This document shows, piece after piece, positions 8,297 through 17,622 of a DNA stretch of 64,000 bases. The notes under the pieces are model-generated. The model worked only from the letters and a program-made list of their open reading frames with translations. It had not been told where the DNA came from and did not search any database. The stretch covers positions 1-64,000 of the forward strand of contig CAAGLK010000112.1 of NCBI GenBank assembly GCA_900770765.1. The letters run 5' to 3'. Source of the stretch: Helicobacteraceae bacterium. GTDB lineage: Bacteria > Campylobacterota > Campylobacteria > Campylobacterales > Helicobacteraceae. Each line of letters opens with the position of its first letter. The stretch's first letter is position 1. A program made the position numbers and the translations under genes.

Positions 8297-9547
8297 ATGC
8301 AAGAGTTATTAAAAAGAGTTAAGGCTACAAAGGGTTTTTTAAGCACACTTTCACACACAAAAAGGGTTGATTTTTTAAACGATTGTGCGAATTTATTACT
8401 AAAATCGCAAGAAAGAATCTTAAGTGCAAATAAACTAGATTTAGAAAATGCAAAAAAGCTAAATTTAAGCACTTCAAATATGGAGCGACTAGAGCTAAAT
8501 GCTAAAAAGCTAGAGGGCATGGCGGAATCCTTACGGCAAATTGCTAGCTTCCCAGACCCATTAAATCGTGTTTTAAGCGGCTTTAGCAATCATTGTGGGC
8601 TGCAAATTGAAAAGGTAAGTGTGCCACTTGGCGTAATAGCTGTAATCTATGAATCACGCCCTAATGTTACAAGCGATGTAGCCGCCCTTTGCTTTAAAAG
8701 CGGAAATGCTTGTGTGCTAAAAGGTGGCAAAGAAGCGCAAAAAAGCAATGAAGCAATTGTAAGCGTGTTTAAAGAAGCGCTAAAAAAGCATAATTTGCCA
8801 CAAGATTCCATCGCCTTGCTTCCAGCTATGCAAAAAAGAGAGGATTTAAAAGAGCTTTTAGTGGCTAAGGATTTTATAGATTTAGTGATTCCAAGGGGCG
8901 GAGAGGGGCTTATTTCCTTTGTTAAAGATAATGCAAAAGTGCCTGTTGTTATGCATGATAAGGGTGTTTGCCATATTTTTGCCCATAAAAGCTGTAAAAT
9001 TAAGGAGGCTATTTCTGTAATTATAAATGCGAAAACTTCCCGCCCTAGCGTGTGTAATGCGTGTGAGACACTGCTAATTGATTCTAGCTTTGCGATAGAG
9101 TTTTTACCGCTTGTGGCAAATGCATTAAAAGAGTGTGGCACGGAGCTTAAAGGCTGCGCTAAAAGCGTAGAGATTCTAGCTAATTGTGGAATCTTGTGTG
9201 AAAAGATTCCGCTTAGTGATTATCATAAAGAATATGGTGAAAATATATTAAATTTACGCATAGTAGATGGCTTAAGCGGTGCGTTAGCGCATATAAAGGA
9301 GTTTAGCAGTGGGCATAGCGATGCGATTTTAAGCGAAGATTATAGTGTTTTAGAAGAATTTTTAAACGCTGTGGATTCTGCTTGTGTGTATGCGAATGCT
9401 TCTACTCGCTTTAGCGATGGAGGGGAGTTTGGCTATGGAGCGGAAGTTGGAATCTCAACGGCAAAAATCCACGCAAGAGGTCCAATGGGCGTGGAATCCT
9501 TAACGATTTATAAATATAAAATTAGAGGTAATTATCAAGTGCGATAG
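8297..9547 (+). CDS. proA: Gamma-glutamyl phosphate reductase ProA
   Basis: ProA reduces gamma-glutamyl phosphate to glutamate-5-semialdehyde with NADPH, the second step of proline synthesis. The 416-residue length is standard. Family landmarks are present: VPLGVIAVIYESRPNVT (about 110-126), the NADP-binding KGGKEA segment, and the catalytic Cys in SRPSVCNACETLL near residue 255. The C-terminal GGEFGYGAEVGIST and ARGPMGVESLT blocks are also intact. proC, the last enzyme, is at 21.5-22.2 kb; the glutamate kinase gene is not in this window. RBS AAAGGA precedes the ATG. Expression may be affected by the T18 tract upstream. Confidence 0.96.
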   Translation: MQELLKRVKATKGFLSTLSHTKRVDFLNDCANLLLKSQERILSANKLDLENAKKLNLSTSNMERLELNAKKLEGMAESLRQIASFPDPLNRVLSGFSNHCGLQIEKVSVPLGVIAVIYESRPNVTSDVAALCFKSGNACVLKGGKEAQKSNEAIVSVFKEALKKHNLPQDSIALLPAMQKREDLKELLVAKDFIDLVIPRGGEGLISFVKDNAKVPVVMHDKGVCHIFAHKSCKIKEAISVIINAKTSRPSVCNACETLLIDSSFAIEFLPLVANALKECGTELKGCAKSVEILANCGILCEKIPLSDYHKEYGENILNLRIVDGLSGALAHIKEFSSGHSDAILSEDYSVLEEFLNAVDSACVYANASTRFSDGGEFGYGAEVGISTAKIHARGPMGVESLTIYKYKIRGNYQVR

Positions 9548-9564
9548 CCTTTAGAGGCTATTTT
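9543..9564. terminator. Shared terminator of convergent proA and ispG
   Basis: ATAGCCT (9544-9550) pairs with AGGCTAT (9555-9561) around a 4-nt loop and is followed by TTTT on the plus strand. The stem contains the stop codons of both genes, whose 3' ends are three nt apart. Confidence 0.65.
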
Positions 9565-10642
9565 GCATTTCTTTATCGGCTTTTATAGCTTCATCTATAA
9601 AAATGTGGATTAGCTCATCTTGGCGGAATTTCCCTACAATTTCACCTTTTTTAATAATTAGTCCATCGCCTGCGCCAAAGGCAATTGCCACATCGGCGTG
9701 TTTTGCCTCGCCTAGCGCATTTACCGCACAGCCCATAACAGATAACTGCAAGGGCGATTTAAGCGGAGGCATTTTTGCTTTAATTTCTTTTAAAAGTGGC
9801 ACAAGGTCGGCTTGAAGCCTCCCACAAGTAGGGCAGGAAATATAAGTTACACCCTCTTTTTGCCGCCCACTATAGCGTAAGATTCCGCGCGCTATTTCAA
9901 TTTCCTTTTCAAGCTCACCTGTTATTGAAACACGCATTGTATCACCAATGCCTTCTAATAAAAGTCCGCCTAGTGCTATTGAGCTTTTAATCGTGCTAGA
10001 TTCTAAGTCGCCAGCTTCTGTTACGCCTAAATGAAATGGATAATCCACTAAAGGGCGTAAATCGCGGTAGGCTTGCATTGTTCTCTCTACATCGCTAGCT
10101 TTTAGCGATATTTTTAAGTCGCTAAAGTCAAAATCCTCTAAAAGTTTAATATTATAAAGTGCGGATTCCACCATACCCTTTGGAGTCGCACCATATTTTT
10201 GCTCAAATTGCTTCTCTAGGCTGCCTGCATTTACGCCTATGCGGATTGGAATCCCTCTTTGCTTACACGCATTTACCACTGCTTTTATTTTATCCTTAGA
10301 GCCGATATTTCCTGGATTTATGCGGATGCAATCTACGGATTCCGCAGCAATTAGTGCAAGTTTATAGCGAAAGTGAATATCTGCTATTAGTGGTAAATTA
10401 GTTTGCTCTTTTAACACTTTTAATGCTTTAGCGTCTTCTTCATCGCTAACTGCCACTCGTACAATGTCGCATCCTGCAAAGGTTAGGGCGTCAATTTGTG
10501 CTTTTGTCGCTTTAATATCAGCTGTTTTTGAAAAGGTCATACTCTGCACAGAAATTGGCGCATCTCCGCCGATTAAGATTCCGCCTACGCTTATTTGCTT
10601 TGTCTTAAAGCGTGGTTTTAATGTTTTGCTAGAATCTTGCAT
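9551..10642 (-). CDS. ispG: 4-hydroxy-3-methylbut-2-enyl diphosphate synthase (flavodoxin) IspG
   Basis: IspG converts ME-cPP to HMBPP in the MEP isoprenoid pathway using a [4Fe-4S] cluster. The 363-residue protein shows the TIM-barrel start QISVGGILIGGDAPISVQSMT, the RINPGNIG block and RIGVNAGSLE. The C-terminal cluster ligands are visible in SCPTCGR near residue 270 and MGCAVN near 305, so it is the short bacterial form without an A* insertion. It shares one base with the upstream beta-propeller gene (stop overlapping start at 10642), implying translational coupling. The reductant (flavodoxin) is not encoded here. Confidence 0.96.
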   Translation of the reverse strand: MQDSSKTLKPRFKTKQISVGGILIGGDAPISVQSMTFSKTADIKATKAQIDALTFAGCDIVRVAVSDEEDAKALKVLKEQTNLPLIADIHFRYKLALIAAESVDCIRINPGNIGSKDKIKAVVNACKQRGIPIRIGVNAGSLEKQFEQKYGATPKGMVESALYNIKLLEDFDFSDLKISLKASDVERTMQAYRDLRPLVDYPFHLGVTEAGDLESSTIKSSIALGGLLLEGIGDTMRVSITGELEKEIEIARGILRYSGRQKEGVTYISCPTCGRLQADLVPLLKEIKAKMPPLKSPLQLSVMGCAVNALGEAKHADVAIAFGAGDGLIIKKGEIVGKFRQDELIHIFIDEAIKADKEMQNSL

Positions 10643-12816
10643 TATTTTTCTTCGTGTTGATGTAGCGGTTGATTATCAATTGATAATAAGGAATCCGCTA
10701 TGATTTGATTTAAATAGCCTTTAGCATTGCCCTCAAATGGAATCTCATTTAACACGCTTGTTAGCCCCATTTCCTCTGCGACTTTTTTTAACTCCTCATC
10801 TTTTCCATATCTTTCAATGTAATATTGAAAAGTCTCTTTCCAGCTAATGTTATCTAATGCACCCTCTTTATTTGGTGCATTTAGAGCAAATTCCTTTAAA
10901 TAAGCCACTTTTAAAATCGCAGCAATTTTATCTTGCCAATATTCAATGTGTAAATAATCCCTTAAATTATCCAATGCGCCCTTACCATTTCCAGCACTAG
11001 CAAATGTTAGGGCGTTTTTCTCACATTGTTTAAAAGTGCTATAAAGATTCTTATACTCTTCTGTGGAGCGTAAAATATCGTGTGTTTCTGCTAGCTTAAA
11101 GGCTTCTGCTAGTTTTCTATTTTGACAAGCGGTGGCGAACTCTTGCTTTATTTGTAGAATCTTAGCCTTTTGTGTGGCTACTTCTCTAAAGGGCACCATT
11201 GATGATAGGAGTTTGCAAATTTCATTTGCCTTTGCAAAATCATTTTGATTCTCGCACGCATTTACTCGCTGCATTATTTGGTCGCCTATTAAAAGAGCGC
11301 TTCTATAAATTAGCGTATCTTTTAAAAAGGGTAGTCTCTCACATAGTTTAAAGTATTCTACGAAGTTTTTAGATTTATAGATATTATCGGCTTGGACGAA
11401 TTTATCGCTATTTCTAATTAGCATCATCGCGGAATCCTTTTTTGATTTTACATTTACAAAAGGTCTAAGCAAGTCTTGCACCTTTGCCATATTGTCTTGT
11501 GGAGCTTGGAATAATAAGCGTTTTGCTACTTCAAAGGATTTATTCCATAGATTTTCTAGCTGCTCATAAGCTATTGTTTCTTTTAAATAAGGATTTAGCT
11601 CTACTAAGCGGTAGGCATCTACGAATTTTTTTGCTTCAATTGCGTCTAGGAATTTTGCTACGGCTTCTTTTTGCTGCCAATAGTAGTCAAATTCTTGCTT
11701 TTTATTTTTATCTAGCATAAATGGTTCTACTAAATCTGTTGCTTCTTGGATTTGGTCTTTTGCTAAAAGGTCAATTGCTTTTGCTAGTGTTTCTTTCCAT
11801 AGAGTTTCTAGCTTCGTGCAGTATTCTTTTAAGGTTTGTAAAAAAACATTTTTTTGCTGAATTAAAGCTAGGGCACCTTTTAGGTCGTTTTTTTCTAAAG
11901 TTTGTAGCATTTCATCTCTTGCTCTGTTTATCTCTACAATCTCTATCGCGCCATCGCTATAGCCTAGATATAAAAGATTATCGGCAAATCGCATTGTAGT
12001 AATCCCTGTGTGTTCTAGCTGTATAGAATCTGCTAGAGCATTATCGCTTAGACAAATGATTCTTAAAATCTTATCTCTACCGCCAACAAGGGCGAAGTCA
12101 TCATTACCTGGAATCCTATGGCAAGCAGTAAGCCACGCATTTTTTAGCGTCATTCTGCTAATTAGCGCGTTTTCTTTAATATCATAAATTAAAACATCTC
12201 CTTCTTTTGTAACACATAATAGCTTTTTGTTATCATCATAAAAAAAAGCGTCTTCAATTAAAGAATCTGTCGTAAAGTGCGCTATTTCCTTGCTTTGAAC
12301 AACACTATAAACTGAAGCATGTTTGCCAAAACAAGCAGAAAATATAAGCTCATCATCATCGCTAAAGGCTATTGTGGATATTGTATCTGGGAAAGGCGGA
12401 AGGCTAAAGATTAAGTCTTTTGTGGATTCCGCATATACAAGCACACGCCCATCCTCTCCGCCTGTGGCTAAAAGGCTATCATCAAATGAGAATTTCGCTT
12501 TTGAGATAGGTAGCTTCTGCCAAGTTAGCTGCATAACGGGGGCGATTTCTTTTTTCGCTGTTAGCACAACTCCCTTTGAATTACTTACAAAGCCTAGCAC
12601 TATTGTGTAATTTGCATGTGAAATGCTAGCAGCTTTACTAAAGTGATGTAGCGGCTCAATATCTTTTGAGAGTTGTAGGGCTTTATCAATTATATGTGTT
12701 TCTTTAGAAAATATAGAAATATTATAAAAATTATCCACACAAATAATAGAATCTTTTGTTACAGAAATACCAAGAGCACTACCTACTAAGCGTAACTGAC
12801 CCTTTAGCGGAAACAT
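10642..12816 (-). CDS. Beta-propeller (WD40-like) protein with long helical C-terminus
   Basis: The 724-residue protein has no signal peptide and is probably cytoplasmic. Residues ~1-300 hold repeated strand units resembling WD40/quinoprotein blades, for example AKFSFDDSLLATGGEDGRVLVY, TIAFSDDDELIFSACFGKHASVY and TTMRFADNLLYLGYSDGAIEIV. Residues ~310-700 are almost entirely helical and charged, with repeated A-[x]-AIEAKKFVDAYRLVE-type hairpins that look like a helical-repeat scaffold. This arrangement suggests a protein-interaction platform; I do not recognise a named family and assign no function. It is cotranscribed with ispG, with which it overlaps by one base. Confidence 0.7.
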   Translation of the reverse strand: MFPLKGQLRLVGSALGISVTKDSIICVDNFYNISIFSKETHIIDKALQLSKDIEPLHHFSKAASISHANYTIVLGFVSNSKGVVLTAKKEIAPVMQLTWQKLPISKAKFSFDDSLLATGGEDGRVLVYAESTKDLIFSLPPFPDTISTIAFSDDDELIFSACFGKHASVYSVVQSKEIAHFTTDSLIEDAFFYDDNKKLLCVTKEGDVLIYDIKENALISRMTLKNAWLTACHRIPGNDDFALVGGRDKILRIICLSDNALADSIQLEHTGITTMRFADNLLYLGYSDGAIEIVEINRARDEMLQTLEKNDLKGALALIQQKNVFLQTLKEYCTKLETLWKETLAKAIDLLAKDQIQEATDLVEPFMLDKNKKQEFDYYWQQKEAVAKFLDAIEAKKFVDAYRLVELNPYLKETIAYEQLENLWNKSFEVAKRLLFQAPQDNMAKVQDLLRPFVNVKSKKDSAMMLIRNSDKFVQADNIYKSKNFVEYFKLCERLPFLKDTLIYRSALLIGDQIMQRVNACENQNDFAKANEICKLLSSMVPFREVATQKAKILQIKQEFATACQNRKLAEAFKLAETHDILRSTEEYKNLYSTFKQCEKNALTFASAGNGKGALDNLRDYLHIEYWQDKIAAILKVAYLKEFALNAPNKEGALDNISWKETFQYYIERYGKDEELKKVAEEMGLTSVLNEIPFEGNAKGYLNQIIADSLLSIDNQPLHQHEEK

Positions 12817-12873
12817 AAATCACCCCTTAAAATTAATGTAGTGGGCTTAATTATACTCTTTTTCCTTTAATTT

Positions 12874-13464
12874 TTATTTTAAATTAGGGGCAAAATAGCT
12901 TAAAGAGCTTCTGCCAAATTTCCTTGTTTTATAATGGCTAAACTCGCCTAAATTGGCTGGAATCTCTAGCTTAGAATCATGTTCAATAATAATTATTTTA
13001 AATAGCTTAGAATCTAGCGTTTTAATTAAATTAAAACAATGTTTATAAATATCTTGCATATTTTCTCTAGTATCAAATGGTGGGTCAATGTAGGCTATTG
13101 TGGGGGATTTTAAAGGTTTTAATGCGTTTTTGTATTCTATAAATGTATCGCCTAAAATTGCACGATAAGGCGTGGAATCCTTAAAGGTATTTTTAAGATT
13201 CCACTCTAAAATTTTAAAAGATTCTTTATTTTTTTCAAAAAATAGCGCAAATTTCGCCCCTCTACTTAATGCTTCAATACCCACGCTGCCGCTTCCAGCG
13301 AAAAATTCTATAAAGGTTATGTTTAAAATATCAGCACTAAGCGTGTTAAATAAAGATTCTTTTAAAATCGCTTTTGAAGAGCGAGTAACTTCTAAAGACG
13401 CCATTTTTAGTGGCTTACCCTTGTGGATTCCGCCTAAAATGCGTAAAGTTTTTATGTTTTTCAT
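12874..13464 (-). CDS. rsmD: 16S rRNA guanine-N2 methyltransferase RsmD
   Basis: RsmD methylates G966 (E. coli numbering) of 16S rRNA. The 196-residue product shows the family N-terminus RILGGIHKGKPL, a variant of the RPT motif (VTRSSKAILKESLFNTL), SAM motif I (FIEFFAGSGSVGIEALSRGA near residues 52-71) and catalytic motif IV IDPPFD near residue 125. The usual arrangement is complete. Its start overlaps the end of the upstream 166-residue gene by four nt, so the two are translationally coupled. Confidence 0.92.
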   Translation of the reverse strand: MKNIKTLRILGGIHKGKPLKMASLEVTRSSKAILKESLFNTLSADILNITFIEFFAGSGSVGIEALSRGAKFALFFEKNKESFKILEWNLKNTFKDSTPYRAILGDTFIEYKNALKPLKSPTIAYIDPPFDTRENMQDIYKHCFNLIKTLDSKLFKIIIIEHDSKLEIPANLGEFSHYKTRKFGRSSLSYFAPNLK

Positions 13465-13961
13465 TTTTTAAAATGTTCTAAAATTGTGCTTTGTATTTCT
13501 TTAGCGTAGCGTCTTAGAATTTCTTCTAGTTTTTTATTTAATTCCGGTGAGTTTTGTGGGATTTGTGTGGTTTGTGCTTGTATATTTTGCGTGGGCTGTG
13601 CGATAAAAGTGGGCTGTATTGGCTGTGTGGTAAAATCTATCGCTTGGGATTCTGCCTGTTGTGCGGAATCTTGTGTGCTTAAATCTGGCGTAATGCTTGA
13701 AATATAGGCTTTTTCATTTTGGGATTCTATCTTTATTTTTTGATAAAAAGATTCTAGCTCTCGCAGCAGAATCTCTTTTGTAAATGGGATTGCTAAATTT
13801 GCGCCTTCAAAATTACCGATTAAAAATACGGGCTTTTTGGATTCCACACTTTGTGTGGCGACTACAAAATCACAGAGTTTATAGCTTGTTAAATATTCTT
13901 TTAAATAAAGCTCTAGGCTTCTATCTAGCAGCAAAGAATCGCAAATTAAAGCTATTTTCAT
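13461..13961 (-). CDS. Conserved hypothetical protein, Gln/Thr-rich linker
   Basis: The 166-residue protein has no signal peptide. The first ~75 residues (KIALICDSLLLDRSLELYLKEYL, then PVFLIGNFEGANLAIPF) look like an alternating beta/alpha fold resembling a receiver domain without its phospho-acceptor cluster. A Gln/Thr/Ser/Ala-rich linker occupies ~95-140, and an amphipathic helix (LNKKLEEILRRYAKEIQSTIL) forms the C-terminus. It lies between def and rsmD and overlaps rsmD by four nt. I do not recognise the family. Confidence 0.6.
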   Translation of the reverse strand: MKIALICDSLLLDRSLELYLKEYLTSYKLCDFVVATQSVESKKPVFLIGNFEGANLAIPFTKEILLRELESFYQKIKIESQNEKAYISSITPDLSTQDSAQQAESQAIDFTTQPIQPTFIAQPTQNIQAQTTQIPQNSPELNKKLEEILRRYAKEIQSTILEHFKK

Positions 13962-13997
13962 ATTAAACCTTTTAGCCTAGAATCTTAAGGTGGAATC

Positions 13998-14504
13998 TTA
14001 AAATTTATGCTTTTGTTTTAAGCCTTTTTCAAATTTTTTACGCTTTATAATTGATAATTTATCTATAAATAAGATTCCATTTAAATGGTCAATTTCATGC
14101 TGAAATGCCACGGCTAGGTAATCTTGTGCTAGTATTTCTTGCTTTTCTCCATAGCGGTTTTGATATGCTATTTTAATGCTTTTAGCCCTTTTTATTTCTT
14201 CATAAAATTCTGGCACACTAAGACAGCCTTCATTAAATAAAATCTCGCCATCTTTTTCAATTATTTCTGGATTTATGATTTCTAATAAATCTTCTTTATG
14301 CTGGTTGCCATCTTCATCTGGTATGCAAATTAATAACGCACGAATCGGCTTTGCTACTTGAATAGCTGAGATTCCAACTCCATTTTTCTTTAGCATAATT
14401 TCATACATTTCATCTAAAAGTGAGTGAAGATTTTCATCAAAAGTCTCTACTTTTTTAGAAATTTGCCTTAAAAGCGGATTTGGATAAGTTATAACTTCAA
14501 GCAT
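13998..14504 (-). CDS. def: Peptide deformylase
   Basis: Def removes the formyl group from the initiator Met of nascent proteins. The 168-residue enzyme carries all three motifs: GVGISAIQ (motif 1, with Ser-Ala-Ile replacing the common Ala-Ala-Pro), EGCLSVPEF (motif 2, metal-ligand Cys) and HEIDHLNG (motif 3, HExxH). It directly abuts the GGDEF-derived gene (no intergenic base) in an operon ordered tig-clpP-GGDEF protein-def, so nascent-chain chaperoning, proteolysis and deformylation are expressed together. The def/clpP/tig grouping is also that of H. pylori. Confidence 0.95.
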   Translation of the reverse strand: MLEVITYPNPLLRQISKKVETFDENLHSLLDEMYEIMLKKNGVGISAIQVAKPIRALLICIPDEDGNQHKEDLLEIINPEIIEKDGEILFNEGCLSVPEFYEEIKRAKSIKIAYQNRYGEKQEILAQDYLAVAFQHEIDHLNGILFIDKLSIIKRKKFEKGLKQKHKF

Positions 14505-15623
14505 TTAGTCTCCATAGACTACAAAAGATATATTGCTATTTTGTGCTTTTTTAAGGGCTTCTAAGGCGTTTTTTATAATCTCTTTATGTTTTACTGCTTC
14601 ATTTATTTCTGCGATTCCCGTGCAAACGCTTAGTGAAATTTCATCTTCGCCTATAATCATATTTGTAGTGGCAACTTTTTCAATAAGTCTATTGGCAAAT
14701 TTCTTAGTAGATTCTTTATCGCTATGGCTTAGTAGAATTCCAAAGATTCCAGCTCCATAATATGCTATCACATCGCTTTTGCTAGCTACTTTTTGCAATA
14801 TTTTCGCTAAAGAGCGGTTTATTATCGTGGCTGTTTTTTCGGAAGTTACCTTCTTGCTTATGTTTTTTGCAATACATACAAATAATAAAGATGATTTATA
14901 ACCACCACTATAGACGGATTCTAGCTCATCGCCTACGCGGCGTTCTAAGAATCTTTGATTATACACGCCATATTTTGTATCACAAATTACCGCATCACTT
15001 ATGCTACTAATTGCAGTGGCAGTTTTATCATAGGAGTTTCTTAAATCTTGGAGCTGATTATTTGCTACTTCGTTAATTTTAATAAGCTCTTTTTCAAAAA
15101 TAGAAATTATGTTTTGTAGAGAAATTGCATTACTTGCTGTTTTTACTTCCCTTTCATGTTTTTTTATAATCTCTCTTAAAAGGTGTAAATTTTTAACAAT
15201 TGCGCCTACCTGCTGAAGCGTGTTAATCATATGCTGTTGTGCCTTTATCACTTTAGATTCTAAAAGCGCTTGCTTTTCGGCTGGAATTTGCTCTAACTCT
15301 ATATGCTGTGCGACATTATCTTTAAATTGCTGTGTTTTATCTACTAAAAGTTTTTCAAAATAGATTTTGTAATTATAAGGAGTAGGTGGAATCCCATTTG
15401 CATTTAAAGTCTGCACAATTTGAGCTCCATAATCCTCTAAAGTGCCACTTTGTGCTGTGCTTTCTACATTGTTTGTTTGAGTGCTAAAGCCACTCATTTG
15501 CCCTGATGATTCTAGCCCAAAAGAAGAAAAAGAGCTAACGTCGCTTAGACCTTTAGATTCTTCAATGCCATCTTTTGTTTGAAAGCTCTGTAACCCCTCA
15601 AAAGAGCCAAAATCATCATTCAT
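14505..15623 (-). CDS. GGDEF-derived protein with degenerate active site
   Basis: The 372-residue soluble protein has a Ser/Gln/Phe-rich tail (1-65), a helical region (~66-205) and a C-terminal domain aligned to diguanylate cyclases. DTKYGVYNQRFLERRV (~215-230) corresponds to the usual DxLTGLxNRRxxE block, and YGAGIFGILLS (~289-299) occupies the place of GG(D/E)EF-x-x-LLP. The signature has become GAGIF, lacking the acidic catalytic residue, so c-di-GMP synthesis is unlikely. It may bind nucleotide or act as a scaffold. It sits between clpP and def, which are adjacent in H. pylori as I recall. Confidence 0.8.
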   Translation of the reverse strand: MNDDFGSFEGLQSFQTKDGIEESKGLSDVSSFSSFGLESSGQMSGFSTQTNNVESTAQSGTLEDYGAQIVQTLNANGIPPTPYNYKIYFEKLLVDKTQQFKDNVAQHIELEQIPAEKQALLESKVIKAQQHMINTLQQVGAIVKNLHLLREIIKKHEREVKTASNAISLQNIISIFEKELIKINEVANNQLQDLRNSYDKTATAISSISDAVICDTKYGVYNQRFLERRVGDELESVYSGGYKSSLLFVCIAKNISKKVTSEKTATIINRSLAKILQKVASKSDVIAYYGAGIFGILLSHSDKESTKKFANRLIEKVATTNMIIGEDEISLSVCTGIAEINEAVKHKEIIKNALEALKKAQNSNISFVVYGD

Positions 15624-15638
15624 AACGCCACCCCTTTT

Positions 15639-16229
15639 TTATTTTAAGCTTTTTTCCAATACGCTATCAATTAGCCCATATTCTTGTGCTTCTTTAGCGC
15701 TTAGATAAAAATCTCTATCTGTATCTTTTGCGATTTTTTCTAAAGGCTGATTTGTGTTATTTGCAAGAATTTCATTTAAGCTAGTTTTTAAACGCAGAAT
15801 CTCTTTAGCTTGAATCTCTATATCCGTTGCTTGCCCTTGTGCGCCGCCTAGTGGCTGATGAATCATAATGCGAGAATTTGGCAATGAATAGCGCTTGCCC
15901 TTAGCCCCACAGCTTAGCAAAAACGCCCCCATACTTGCCGCTTGCCCTATGCAAATAGTGCTAACATCTGGCTTAATATATTGCATAGTATCATAAATGC
16001 TAAAGCCGCTTGTAACAACGCCACCTGGAGAGTTGATATATAAATAAATATCTTTTTGTGGGTCTTCTGCTTCTAAAAATAGCAATTGCGCTACAATTGA
16101 AGAAGCTAAGCCATCGTCAATTTGCCCACTTAAAAGTATGATTCTATCTTTTAAAAGGCGAGAATAAATATCATAAGCTCTCTCACCTCGCCCTGTTTTT
16201 TCAATAACCGTTGGCACATAGTAACTCAT
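15639..16229 (-). CDS. clpP: ATP-dependent Clp protease proteolytic subunit ClpP
   Basis: ClpP forms the 14-subunit chamber that degrades proteins delivered by ClpX or ClpA. The 196-residue protein has the catalytic Ser in CIGQAASMGAFLLSCGA, the catalytic His in RIMIHQPLGG and the Asp in KDTDRDFYLSA. The N-terminal YDIYSRLLKDRIILL axial-loop region and the INSPGG oxyanion loop are intact. It follows tig with no intergenic base and precedes the GGDEF-derived gene by 15 nt, in a single minus-strand operon. Confidence 0.97.
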   Translation of the reverse strand: MSYYVPTVIEKTGRGERAYDIYSRLLKDRIILLSGQIDDGLASSIVAQLLFLEAEDPQKDIYLYINSPGGVVTSGFSIYDTMQYIKPDVSTICIGQAASMGAFLLSCGAKGKRYSLPNSRIMIHQPLGGAQGQATDIEIQAKEILRLKTSLNEILANNTNQPLEKIAKDTDRDFYLSAKEAQEYGLIDSVLEKSLK

Positions 16230-17525
16230 TTACGCCTTCTTATCTAGCAGTGCTGTTAAAACTCTATCTTCAAGCATTGCCATTTTTACCGCTGGGATTA
16301 GATTGTTATTTTTATAGTATTCAAACATAGCTTTAGGGTCTTGACGCATAGCCATTGCTTCATAATAAATTGTATTTATTACTTCATTATCTGGGATATT
16401 TATATTATCTCTTTTTGCAATAGCGTCAATTATGAAAGTTACTCGCACGGATTTTTCTGCATTTTCTCTATGCTCCTCTCTTTTTGCTTTTATCGCTTCG
16501 GTATCTTTTGCTAGTTTTTCTTGCTCCTCTTTTGGTAAAACTGCAAAAGCGTTTCTAAATAATAAATCCATTTCTTGCTCTACTACTAATTTTGGTAAAT
16601 CAAATGTGATTTTATCGTTTAGATTATTGATTAAAATCTCTTTTAGCTCGTTGTTGTAAAGCTCTTGTTTTTTCTCGGCTTTTATTTGCTCTTTTATTTT
16701 TTCTTTTAGCAATTCTACGCTTGCTTCTTTTTCCTCTGGTAAAAGTGTTTTAGCAAAATTGTCGTCAATTTCAATTTTACCTTTTGTTTGAATCTCTAAA
16801 ACTTTTACTTTAAAAGTCGCTGGTTTGCCTGCTAGATTTTTTGCCTGATAATCATCTGGGAAAGTTACGCTAATTTCTTTTTCTTCGCCTTTTTTCATAC
16901 CAATTAATTGCTCTTCAAAGCCAGCAATAAAGGATTTACTGCCGATTTGTAAAAGATAATTTTCTGCCTTACCGCCATCAAATGCAACTCCATCAATAAA
17001 GCCCTCAAAATTGATTTTTGCATACTCTCCATCTTTTAATTTGTGGCGACCATCTTCAATATTAATAAACGGCGCTCTAGCACTTGCTATATCTTCTAAG
17101 CGTTTTTCTACTTCTTTATCTTCAACTTCTTTTAGCTTAACTTCTGGCACACAAGAATCCACGCTATCTAGCGTAATAGCTGGGGTTAAGCTAAGCTCAA
17201 TTTCAAGTGAGATTCCATCGTCTTTTTTGTCAAATTTCGTAATTCGTGGGTCGCCAATTAGTGCGGTGGCTTCTACTTCTAACTCTTTTAAAATACTTTT
17301 TAGCAAGTCTTGCACACATTCTCTTTGTGCGTCTTCTTCAATTTGCTTTCCATAGCGTTGTTTAATCGCTGTTGCTGGCACATGCCCTTTGCGGAATCCG
17401 TCAATTTTAAGTGTTTTCCCTGCTTGTTTTGTTACTTTATCTATTTTTTCATTAAGTGTTGCAGTTGGGATTATGGCTTCTGCCGTTGCGTTTGCACTAT
17501 TAATTTTATTTACCTTAAGGCTCAT
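16230..17525 (-). CDS. tig: Trigger factor
   Basis: Trigger factor is the ribosome-bound chaperone and peptidyl-prolyl isomerase that meets nascent chains at the exit tunnel. The 431-residue protein has the ribosome-binding domain with the signature FRKGHVPATAIKQRYG (about residues 43-58; the usual GFRKGKVP). It continues into an FKBP-type domain (ASARAPF ... GEYAKINFEGFIDGVAFDGGKAENYLLQIGS split over ~148-205) and a long helical C-terminal arm. It is first in the tig-clpP-GGDEF-def operon. A TAAAAT-like -10 on the minus strand lies at 17566-17571. Confidence 0.96.
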   Translation of the reverse strand: MSLKVNKINSANATAEAIIPTATLNEKIDKVTKQAGKTLKIDGFRKGHVPATAIKQRYGKQIEEDAQRECVQDLLKSILKELEVEATALIGDPRITKFDKKDDGISLEIELSLTPAITLDSVDSCVPEVKLKEVEDKEVEKRLEDIASARAPFINIEDGRHKLKDGEYAKINFEGFIDGVAFDGGKAENYLLQIGSKSFIAGFEEQLIGMKKGEEKEISVTFPDDYQAKNLAGKPATFKVKVLEIQTKGKIEIDDNFAKTLLPEEKEASVELLKEKIKEQIKAEKKQELYNNELKEILINNLNDKITFDLPKLVVEQEMDLLFRNAFAVLPKEEQEKLAKDTEAIKAKREEHRENAEKSVRVTFIIDAIAKRDNINIPDNEVINTIYYEAMAMRQDPKAMFEYYKNNNLIPAVKMAMLEDRVLTALLDKKA

Positions 17526-17622
17526 TTTTTGCGTTCTCCAAAATTTAAATATTGCGTAACTGCAGATTTTAGCAGAATTTTTCTTAAAACTTTTTAAGGT
17601 GTGTCAAAATTTTTTACACGAT

